This document shows positions 7,583 to 13,643 of a stretch of 13,643 nt of DNA, one piece after another. The first letter of the stretch is position 1. Each line of letters opens with the position of its first letter. The DNA is from Micrococcales bacterium UBA2465. Lineage in GTDB: Bacteria > Actinomycetota > Actinomycetes > Actinomycetales > Microbacteriaceae. A model generated the notes under the pieces. It did not search any database and was not told the origin of the DNA. It saw only the letters and a list, made by a program, of their open reading frames with translations. The stretch is taken from NCBI GenBank assembly GCA_002342255.1, contig DDPP01000056.1, forward strand, positions 1 through 13,643, read 5' to 3'. The translations under genes were made by a program, and so were the position numbers.

Positions 7583-8396
7583 TTACCGCTAAAGGTGCAA
7601 CTAGGATTAGCGAATCAAAACGATCGAGTAATCCACCAAATCCTGGCAACCAACTACCAGCATCCTTGACTTCGGCAAATCTTTTGACCCTAGATTCCAA
7701 ATAATCTCCAAGTAACGCTCCGACTATGACTAGCACAAGAGACATGACACTGAACTTAGCCATAATCACCAAAACGAGAGCCACCGCAATAATGCCAGTT
7801 AGCAATCCTGCCAAGGTTTTATTCGGTGATGTCTTAGGAAAAATTTTCCAACTCAATATTCCAGACTTCCCTAGGAGTGTTCCTCCGGTGAAAGCTGCAA
7901 CATCGAAACAGGCGACGGTTAGAAGTAATGCCAAGGTTTTATCGGGTTGCAAAACCAGTAATGGCCAGACCAGTCCTAGAAGCAAGATTCCTATGAAAGC
8001 GACTGGTCCAGCCCAAAGTTTTGTCCTAAAAACGAATAAGGCAGTCAATGCCGCTACAACTAAGACTGCGATGTCGACACTTGCAGGACTAAAACCCAAG
8101 AAGCCTTCAAAGAAATGTTGCCAGACCACCAGCATTACGATTGCTGTGATTGAGTCATAGAAATCCATCAGCCGACAAAATTCATAAAGCATGATCATGC
8201 CGATAATCAACACCAAAGCTCTAAAGGTGAATCCATTTACTAGATAGCTAAAGCCAAATAGTAAAGCTATCGCCAACCAGGTATTCCAGCGTTGCCAAAG
8301 TAACGGCTTCTTGGCAGCTCTAAGTAAGAACCAGGTGACAGTCAAAAGCAATCCGGCAAAGCCTGCGGTTGACAAAAATAGCGGTGTTATTTTCAT
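7572..8396 (-). CDS. Phosphatidate cytidylyltransferase family (CdsA/YnbB-like)
   Basis: This family makes CDP-diacylglycerol from phosphatidate and CTP. The 274-residue protein is almost entirely membrane helices and of normal length. Family landmarks are FDVAAFTGGTLLGK (residues 164-177), KIFPKTSPNKTLAG (184-197) and the C-terminal signature SRVKRFAEVKDAGSWLPGFG continuing to LLDRFDS (235-262). In the signature the usual His of PGHGG is Phe (F253), while the flanking K244, D245, D258, R259 and D261 are kept. Its ATG overlaps the upstream CDP-alcohol transferase stop (ATGA), so the two are coupled and CDP-lipid is made next to its user. Because of that pairing it may be a second, YnbB-like enzyme rather than the housekeeping CdsA; the genome outside the window would tell. 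Confidence 0.85.
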   Translation of the reverse strand: MKITPLFLSTAGFAGLLLTVTWFLLRAAKKPLLWQRWNTWLAIALLFGFSYLVNGFTFRALVLIIGMIMLYEFCRLMDFYDSITAIVMLVVWQHFFEGFLGFSPASVDIAVLVVAALTALFVFRTKLWAGPVAFIGILLLGLVWPLLVLQPDKTLALLLTVACFDVAAFTGGTLLGKSGILSWKIFPKTSPNKTLAGLLTGIIAVALVLVIMAKFSVMSLVLVIVGALLGDYLESRVKRFAEVKDAGSWLPGFGGLLDRFDSLILVAPLAVIIF

Positions 8397-8995
8397 GCTC
8401 GAACCATTTTTAGGTATCTAACCCAAGCGGTAATCAGCGATCCAAGCAGAATCACCAGTGCCCCAAAATAAACACAATTCTCGGTCTGGCCGGTTAGGTT
8501 AGCCAACCCAACAATCACTACCACAGCAAAACAACGCTCGGTTTTACCGAACGGTCCACCATTCATCCTTGCCAACCCTCTTCTTACCCCAATTAGCGAA
8601 ATGAAAGTTGGTGTGGCTGCTAAAACAACTGCAAGAGCGACAGTGGCTGCATGGTTTGGGTGACTTAGAAAAATCAGGCCGCTGAGCATTCCGAAATCGG
8701 CAAGCCGATCACCAATTTCATTTTTAGTGAAGCCTGACTTTGGAATATCACTATTGTTTAGAGCAGCTTTAGCCCTGGCGAGAGCGCCATCTAGATTTGC
8801 ACAGGCTAACCGTAGTATTACAAAAATCAGGACCAGCCAATAATTCAACCAGGTGACTGCAAAACCGGCTAGTATTCCAAATCCAACATTGAGCAAGGAA
8901 TAGAAATCCGGAGAGATATTTAATCGCAGTGAAATCTTCAATATTGGCTTGAGTGTTCGAGTCAGCCAAGGTTTTAGCGAATATAGCGATTTCAC
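8393..8995 (-). CDS. CDP-alcohol phosphatidyltransferase family membrane protein
   Basis: A 200-residue membrane protein that should transfer a phosphatidyl group from CDP-diacylglycerol to an alcohol, or be a relative of such enzymes. The catalytic region reads CANLDGALARAKAALNNSDI, then GFTKNEIGDRLADF. It keeps D69-G70, A73-R74, D96 and D100 of the family pattern DxxDGxxAR...GxxxDxxxD, but the first Asp is Ala (A66) and the usual Gly four residues before D96 is Asn (N92); the spacing between the halves is also longer. A later GGPFGKTER matches the family's GPxGKxxR loop. The start is GTG 8995, with AGG about nine bases upstream; it lies 9 bases after the small membrane gene and overlaps the next gene by four. 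The alcohol substrate is unknown. The shape recalls E. coli YnbA more than PgsA. Confidence 0.8.
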   Translation of the reverse strand: MKSLYSLKPWLTRTLKPILKISLRLNISPDFYSLLNVGFGILAGFAVTWLNYWLVLIFVILRLACANLDGALARAKAALNNSDIPKSGFTKNEIGDRLADFGMLSGLIFLSHPNHAATVALAVVLAATPTFISLIGVRRGLARMNGGPFGKTERCFAVVVIVGLANLTGQTENCVYFGALVILLGSLITAWVRYLKMVRA

Positions 8996-9004
8996 AGCAC
9001 TAGC

Positions 9005-9316
9005 CTAACCTTGGACTAGGACACCTATGCATGTTCCAAATCCAGCAAAAGCAGCAGACAAAGTAAATATCCAGCCGGCAAAAGCTCGCCAAGAGAAGAA
9101 GAAAGGTTTCAAACTTGCCAGAGTAGCTGCAACTGTTACTGCTAAACAAACCAAAAGCATAATCAGGTTCACACACATCAAAAATGCCGTTGGAATAATC
9201 GGTGTAAAACCAAACGTTCCAGAATGCAATGCAGGATATTCAAACAGAGCAAAAGCCAAAAAGAAAAAACTTGCTCGGAAACTAACCCGACCCAGTGCGA
9301 TAGCTGCCCTACTCAT
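9005..9316 (-). CDS. Small hypothetical membrane protein
   Basis: I do not recognise this 103-residue protein. It has about three hydrophobic segments (near residues 14-32, 48-73 and 83-101), short basic N-terminal residues (MSRAAIALGRVSFR) and no known motif. The start is the ATG at 9316, which overlaps the acyltransferase stop as TGATG and is preceded by GGGGG five bases upstream. A longer frame reaching 9346 would overlap further and lacks this support. It lies between the acyltransferase and the CDP-alcohol transferase in one transcription unit, so a role in assembly of, or substrate passage between, these membrane enzymes is a guess from position only. Confidence 0.7.
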   Translation of the reverse strand: MSRAAIALGRVSFRASFFFLAFALFEYPALHSGTFGFTPIIPTAFLMCVNLIMLLVCLAVTVAATLASLKPFFFSWRAFAGWIFTLSAAFAGFGTCIGVLVQG

Positions 9317-10605
9317 CAGAACCCCCTGAAGTATGTCCAGAACCAAATGGACTGAGCTAAGCCAAAAGGAAATGCAATCAAACTAACGGTTTGCACTAAA
9401 CCTAAGTTTGGTTTCAACCACTTAGCCAAAGTTGTGCCAAGTAACCAACCACCGGCACCGAGAATGAATATTCGCAACACTCGTGGTAGCAATGATTGCA
9501 GAACTGCCATGAAAGAAAGATGCAGAGCTCCTGCCTCGTGAGCATAAACCTTCACCGGAATGCCATTCCACATCTGATCCCAAAAAGCGGTGTCGGGGCT
9601 ATCAATTAGTTGAGCTCTTGCGTAATCAAACATGTTTTCAGTGGTCAAAGGCGATGGCGGGTGGTAACCGTTGGAAACCAACCACCAGGTGATCAATACT
9701 CCCAAGATAGAACCTAGGGCTGAAACTGAAATTAGTAGCGCTCCCCGCCAACGAAATCCAACTGTGACTACCAGAAGTAATAGTGGCATCTCCGCAACCA
9801 AGGGCCAAAAAATTCCCTCGCCAATAGCCCAAAAGAAAACCACCAGAAGACCAACCCAGCCGAACGCTATTTTCCTTACCCTTGCATAACCAAATCCCGG
9901 AGCATTAATTACTGCGTTGGACTTCAGTTCTCGAACTTCTGTTTCAACAGCTTTGGTATCTGCAGCAATGTCGGAGATTTTTCTTGGTTCACCAATACGT
10001 AAGTTGATTGGCTTATGTTTTGCACTGATTGCTTTTCTCGGCAGAACTTCTGTGGAACCAACTACAGCAACCGGTAATACAGTTGCCCCGGTCGCCTGAG
10101 CCAACCTGAATGCACCGCTGTGGAAAGATCCTACTTCTCCATCATCAGATCTTCCGCCTTCAGGGAAAATCACTAAAACAACTCCTTGTTTCACCAAGTC
10201 AGCTGCAGCCATCAAATCTTCAAAAGCTTCATCACTACCTCTTCTGATCGGCCAAATCCCAATCGAGGTTCTAGCAATAATTTCACTAGCCTTATCGGTG
10301 AGCCAGTAATCGGCAGCTGCAACCACCAATACCGGCCTAGATCTACCAATCATGGTTACTAAGGCAACGGAATCAATATGCGAAGCATGATTGGCAACAA
10401 CAATCAATGGACCTTCAGGTAGTTTTACTTTCCTAAACAGCTCTATTTGAGTTTTGCCTTTGAAACTGGTCAGCCCTGCAGTAAAAATGCTCAGGGTTAG
10501 TCCCCATGCTTTAGATCGCCACCAAGACAGGCGACGCAATCTAGGAAGACCGCCAAGGCTTATCTTCCTTCGAATAGTTTCAACAGTTTGTGAAACTGAA
10601 TCCAT
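9316..10605 (-). CDS. PlsC-type 1-acylglycerol-3-phosphate acyltransferase fused to a C-terminal membrane domain
   Basis: The N-terminal half of this 429-residue protein is a PlsC/LPLAT acyltransferase: NHASHID carries the HX4D catalytic pair (H73, D78), WPIRRG lies at 118-123, and FPEGGRS (147-153) is the glycerophosphate-binding motif. It would acylate lysophosphatidate or a similar acceptor at the inner membrane face. From about residue 245 a second region has several membrane helices, including the conserved-looking GEGIFWPLVAEMPLL and GIPVKVYAHEAG, faintly like SNARE-associated/YqaA-type proteins; that likeness is tentative. I place the start at ATG 10605, where AGAGGGG lies five bases upstream. 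The frame stays open to 10914, but that extension is antisense to the neighbouring GH16 gene and unlike the family. It is first of four coupled lipid genes. Confidence 0.83.
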   Translation of the reverse strand: MDSVSQTVETIRRKISLGGLPRLRRLSWWRSKAWGLTLSIFTAGLTSFKGKTQIELFRKVKLPEGPLIVVANHASHIDSVALVTMIGRSRPVLVVAAADYWLTDKASEIIARTSIGIWPIRRGSDEAFEDLMAAADLVKQGVVLVIFPEGGRSDDGEVGSFHSGAFRLAQATGATVLPVAVVGSTEVLPRKAISAKHKPINLRIGEPRKISDIAADTKAVETEVRELKSNAVINAPGFGYARVRKIAFGWVGLLVVFFWAIGEGIFWPLVAEMPLLLLVVTVGFRWRGALLISVSALGSILGVLITWWLVSNGYHPPSPLTTENMFDYARAQLIDSPDTAFWDQMWNGIPVKVYAHEAGALHLSFMAVLQSLLPRVLRIFILGAGGWLLGTTLAKWLKPNLGLVQTVSLIAFPFGLAQSIWFWTYFRGF

Positions 10606-10720
10606 TGCAACCCCTCTAATTCCCCGTGAAATCAAGTATTCCAAAGAATTGCCTATTGGGTTAGTTAGACTATGAATATCCAGGTTGTGTGCGCAACGCT
10701 GAGCTTTGAAAGGCCCTATT
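10606..10720. promoter_or_regulatory. Divergent promoter region between lipid operon and GH16 gene
   Basis: About 115 bases separate the two divergent starts. On the plus strand TTGCCT (10649-10654) and TATGAA (10671-10676) are 16 bases apart and could be the GH16 promoter; this is a partial consensus match. On the minus strand a TTGCGC near 10695-10690 is followed by weak AT-rich hexamers. No clear operator palindrome was found. Confidence 0.3.
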
Positions 10721-12130
10721 TTGCGCAATAGTTCAATGAAATCGCTTCTTGCTGCACTGACAGCAATATTTATGCTGATTGGTACGAACCTTTCCGCTGA
10801 AGCGGCAGCTCCGGTGCCAAACTTCAAAGTTGTTTCAACCTCCACATCAACAGTAAAACTTTCTTGGACTAAATATGCTGCTGGCAAAGTCACCAAAATC
10901 GAGTTGAATGCCATTTACGGCAAAACTAAGAAGACCAAAACGGTAACTCCTTCCACCTATAGCTACACCTTTGGCGCACTAGTCAACAATCGCAATTACA
11001 CCTTCAAGATCACTTCCTATAAGGGGACCAAGATTGTTGGCACCTCGACTATCACCGGTAAAACAAAGAAGCTTCTGCAATACAACTCAATCTTCTTTGG
11101 CCAGCCAAAGGACATGACCCTTGGTGACAGCGATCAACTACTTTTTGCCCTGCCTAGCGGTGGAACCACAGTGTTCAGCACCACAACTCCAAACCAGTGT
11201 TCAATAGTCGACGAATCTTATGTTCACGCCATTGCAATCGGAGAGTGTGTGATTATCGCCAGTAACGATGGTGACGACACCTATGGGCCAGCTGCTCCAG
11301 AAACCAAAACCATAAGTATCAGCGCCCCGCTGGCATCTTTGAACCCAACCCTGCTCTGGTCCGACGAATTCAACCAGGCTGAAGGATCTGGGCCTAGCGC
11401 GGCTGACTGGAACATCACCACCGGTGATGGTTGTGGCACGGCTGCTGGCTGTGGTTGGGGTAATAGTGAATCTGAATCCTATGCTGCCTGTGCTCTGAAA
11501 CAAGATGGTTCGTCCATGATCATCACCGCAACTACACCTACTGGGGATGCCAACTGTGTTTCAAATAAGACCTGGACTAGTGGAAAGTTCACCTCATTGG
11601 GTAAACGTGATTTCACCTACGGTTACTTTGAATCAAGAATGAAGATGCCTGTCGGTGGTGGGTCCTGGCCAGCCTTCTGGCTCTTAGGTTCGAACATTGA
11701 CACTATTCGTTGGCCAGCCTGTGGCGAGATCGACATCATGGAATACGCCGGTAACGTTGCTAACCGATCCACTTCAGCTATTCACTACGCAAACTCAAGT
11801 GGTGTGCATGATTACAAATCTGGAGCAACAATCAGCCCAACTGAATACTCAGCTGACTATCACACCTATGGTTTGCTCTGGTTACCTAACGAAATGACTT
11901 TTTATATTGACGGTAAGCAAAGTTACAAAGTTTCAAAGAAAGACACTCAACTTACCTATTGGCCGTTCGGACCAAACGCTCAGGGTCAAGACCCTAAGAT
12001 GTATTTGATCTTCAACCTAGCAATGGGTGGTAACTACGGTGGTCGGATTGAAAGTGGTTTGAGAAAAACTCAACTAGCCATCGACTACGTCCGTTATTAC
12101 AAAGTCGGCGACTACGGTAAAACCAACTAG
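10721..12130 (+). CDS. Secreted GH16 beta-glucanase (laminarinase/ExoK-like) with FN3-like and Ig-like domains
   Basis: A signal peptide (KSLLAALTAIFMLIGTNLSA, cleavage near AEA-AAP) is followed by a fibronectin-III-like domain (about residues 32-112), an Ig-like domain with a Cys pair (FSTTTPNQCSI, IGECVIIASNDGDDTYGPAA; about 120-200) and a GH16 catalytic domain (about 208-462). GH16 hallmarks are LLWSDEF, GWGNSESESYA, the active site GEIDIMEYAG (nucleophile E336, E341 acid/base, D338 between) and a GGSWPAFWLLG strand. GH16 enzymes of this type hydrolyse beta-1,3 or mixed beta-glucans outside the cell; relatives ExoK and ExsH cut succinoglycan. The start is uncertain: TTG 10721 has AAAGG seven bases upstream, giving 469 residues, whereas ATG 10736 has no ribosome site. 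The stop shares CTAG with the convergent dehydrogenase. Confidence 0.9.
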   Translation: MRNSSMKSLLAALTAIFMLIGTNLSAEAAAPVPNFKVVSTSTSTVKLSWTKYAAGKVTKIELNAIYGKTKKTKTVTPSTYSYTFGALVNNRNYTFKITSYKGTKIVGTSTITGKTKKLLQYNSIFFGQPKDMTLGDSDQLLFALPSGGTTVFSTTTPNQCSIVDESYVHAIAIGECVIIASNDGDDTYGPAAPETKTISISAPLASLNPTLLWSDEFNQAEGSGPSAADWNITTGDGCGTAAGCGWGNSESESYAACALKQDGSSMIITATTPTGDANCVSNKTWTSGKFTSLGKRDFTYGYFESRMKMPVGGGSWPAFWLLGSNIDTIRWPACGEIDIMEYAGNVANRSTSAIHYANSSGVHDYKSGATISPTEYSADYHTYGLLWLPNEMTFYIDGKQSYKVSKKDTQLTYWPFGPNAQGQDPKMYLIFNLAMGGNYGGRIESGLRKTQLAIDYVRYYKVGDYGKTN

Positions 12131-13614
12131 TTCTGTGGGAAGCCTAGGTTGATTCCACCGTGACTTGGATCTAACCAACGACTGGTAATCGTCTTTTCTT
12201 TAGTGAAGAAATTAAAACCTTGAACTCCGTGGGCTTTAGTGTCACCAAACAGTGAGTGCTTTAGACCGCCGAAAGAGTAATAAGAAACAGGAACTGGGAT
12301 TGGTACGTTGATACCGATCATGCCAACTTCAATTTCATTTTGGAATCTTCTAGCCGCTCCACCATCATTTGTGAAAATTGCAGTGCCATTTCCATAATCT
12401 GCAGCATTGATCAAATCAACACCTTCTTGATAACTGTTTACTCTAACTACTGACAGTACCGGACCAAAGATTTCATCCTGATAGACCTTCGAAGTAGTTG
12501 GAACTTTATCAATCAGTGTTGGGCCTAACCAGAAACCATTTGCATCGCCATCAACAGTTACCCCTCTGCCATCAACCACTACTTCTGCTGAATCAGCAAT
12601 AGCCTGGTCAATATAGCTTGCAACTTTATCTCGGTGTTCTTTAGTGATCAGTGGACCCATATCACATGCTCTGGTGCCATCACCGACTTTCAAGCCCTTC
12701 ATGCGTTCTGCGATTTTTGCAATCAAAGCATCAGCAATCGGCTCAACAGCAACTACAACAGATATAGCCATGCATCTTTCACCAGCCGAACCAAAACCAG
12801 CGTTGATAGCTGAATCAGCAACAAGATCTAAATCGGCATCTGGCAAAACCAACATGTGGTTCTTAGCTCCACCTAAAGCCTGAACTCTTTTACCAGCAGC
12901 AGTTCCGGTTTGGTAAACATACTTAGCAATAGGTGTTGAACCAACAAAACTTATTGACTGCACATCAGGGTTGGTAAGTAATTCATCAACGGCAACTTTG
13001 TCTCCCTGCAGGACATTGAAAACGCCGTCAGGTAACCCTGCAGCTTTTAGCTGCTCTGCAATCCAGAGTGAAGCCGAAGGATTCTTCTCGGAAGGCTTTA
13101 GAACAACCGTGTTACCGCTGGCAATAGCGATAGGGAAGAACCACATTGGCACCATGGCTGGGAAATTGAATGGGCTAATAATCCCAACTACTCCCAGCGG
13201 TTGCCTAATTGAATAAACATCGATGCCAGTAGAAACTGCTTCGCTGTAATTACCTTTAAGCAGATGGGCTAGCCCGGTAGCAAATTCAACAACCTCTAGG
13301 CCTCTGGTAACTTCACCCAAAGCATCAGGCATAGTCTTACCGTGTTCTGCGGTGATGATTGCTGCTAATTCTTCTTTTTTTGCATTCAAGATTTCTCTGA
13401 AGCTAAACATGATCTGAGTGCGTTTAGCCAGTGAGGTGTCTCGCCAATTTGGGAAAGCATCACTGGCTGCCTTGATAGCAGCCTTGGCATCTAAAACTTC
13501 TGCCAAACCAACATGGGCAGTTACCTGTCCGGTTGCTGGGTTGAACACCTGGCCGACTCGTTCTGAAGAATTGGCAACAAGTTTTCCATTGATGAAATGA
13601 TTTACGTTTTTCAC
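12127..13614 (-). CDS. mmsA: CoA-acylating methylmalonate-semialdehyde dehydrogenase
   Basis: This enzyme oxidises (methyl)malonate semialdehyde to propionyl-CoA or acetyl-CoA with NAD and CoA, in valine, beta-alanine or inositol breakdown. The 495-residue protein is full length. It has the aldehyde dehydrogenase landmarks SPFNFPAM (147-154), VLKPSEKNPSAS (171-182), FVGSTPIAKYVY (223-234) and LGGAKNH (247-253). The active-site Cys281 lies in GERCMA, which together with the C-terminal GGLKHSLFGDTKAHGVQG is typical of the MmsA/IolA subfamily rather than of ordinary aldehyde dehydrogenases. The start is GTG 13614 with AAAGG about six bases upstream; no in-frame ATG precedes it in the window. It seems functionally separate from the surface and lipid genes. 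Whether it is mmsA (valine) or iolA (inositol) depends on neighbours beyond the right edge. Confidence 0.94.
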   Translation of the reverse strand: MKNVNHFINGKLVANSSERVGQVFNPATGQVTAHVGLAEVLDAKAAIKAASDAFPNWRDTSLAKRTQIMFSFREILNAKKEELAAIITAEHGKTMPDALGEVTRGLEVVEFATGLAHLLKGNYSEAVSTGIDVYSIRQPLGVVGIISPFNFPAMVPMWFFPIAIASGNTVVLKPSEKNPSASLWIAEQLKAAGLPDGVFNVLQGDKVAVDELLTNPDVQSISFVGSTPIAKYVYQTGTAAGKRVQALGGAKNHMLVLPDADLDLVADSAINAGFGSAGERCMAISVVVAVEPIADALIAKIAERMKGLKVGDGTRACDMGPLITKEHRDKVASYIDQAIADSAEVVVDGRGVTVDGDANGFWLGPTLIDKVPTTSKVYQDEIFGPVLSVVRVNSYQEGVDLINAADYGNGTAIFTNDGGAARRFQNEIEVGMIGINVPIPVPVSYYSFGGLKHSLFGDTKAHGVQGFNFFTKEKTITSRWLDPSHGGINLGFPQN

Positions 13615-13643
13615 TTATTGCCTTTGACGTTTTTACCCAAAGC
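13615..13643. other. Upstream leader of the dehydrogenase gene
   Basis: The last 29 bases hold the AAAGG ribosome site (minus strand, about 13621-13625) and no coding sequence I can support. The promoter would lie outside the window. Confidence 0.4.

Noticed and set aside
7726..8160. Plus-strand 144-codon frame opposite the cytidylyltransferase
   Set aside because: Its product is lysine/threonine-rich low-complexity sequence, while the minus strand encodes clear CdsA motifs through the same interval.
9027..9329. Plus-strand 100-codon lysine/alanine-rich frame
   Set aside because: It is antisense to the small membrane protein, which has TGATG coupling and a strong ribosome site; lysine/alanine-rich mirrors of hydrophobic genes are common artefacts.
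10606..10914. N-terminal extension of the acyltransferase up to 10914
   Set aside because: It is antisense to the signal peptide and FN3-like region of the GH16 gene and shows no family likeness; ATG 10605 has an excellent ribosome site.

Overview
The window looks like a compact bacterial chromosome segment of moderate GC content. Genes are tightly packed, several starts are GTG or TTG, and no gene-free stretch exceeds about 200 bases. Protein flavour (Ig-like and cadherin-like secreted proteins, a fused acyltransferase, an MmsA-type dehydrogenase) and the compactness suggest a streamlined actinobacterium, perhaps of the aquatic Microbacteriaceae (Luna, Aquiluna or Rhodoluna-like) type. That taxonomic guess rests on resemblance only, with no ribosomal marker in the window.

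Layout: (1) 1-2123, minus strand: the 5' part of a very large secreted protein with a signal peptide and nine visible cadherin-like beta-sandwich repeats of 81-83 residues. It runs off the left edge. (2) 2124-2317: divergent intergenic region. (3) 2318-7582, plus strand: a five-gene surface-glycan operon: ExoA-like GT2 glycosyltransferase, GalU, a two-domain glycosyltransferase/polysaccharide-pyruvyltransferase fusion, an ABC-exporter-like membrane domain without ATPase, and a second GT2-like enzyme. (4) 10605-7572, minus strand: a four-gene phospholipid operon: PlsC-type acyltransferase fused to a C-terminal membrane domain, a 103-residue membrane protein, a CDP-alcohol phosphatidyltransferase and a CdsA-type cytidylyltransferase, coupled by TGATG and ATGA overlaps. 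(5) 10721-12130, plus strand: a secreted GH16 beta-glucanase (laminarinase/ExoK-like) with FN3-like and Ig-like domains. (6) 13614-12127, minus strand: CoA-acylating methylmalonate-semialdehyde dehydrogenase.

How they may work together: GalU supplies UDP-glucose, the two GT2 enzymes and the fusion protein would build a pyruvylated glycan, and the membrane domain may take part in its handling. The GH16 enzyme could trim that glycan or digest environmental laminarin. The lipid operon contains acylation, CDP activation and headgroup transfer steps, resembling the E. coli ynbA/ynbB arrangement, and may make a non-housekeeping phospholipid or glycan carrier lipid. No tRNA, rRNA, CRISPR array, insertion sequence or convincing factor-independent terminator was seen. 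Both convergent gene pairs overlap at their stop codons, leaving no room for one between them.
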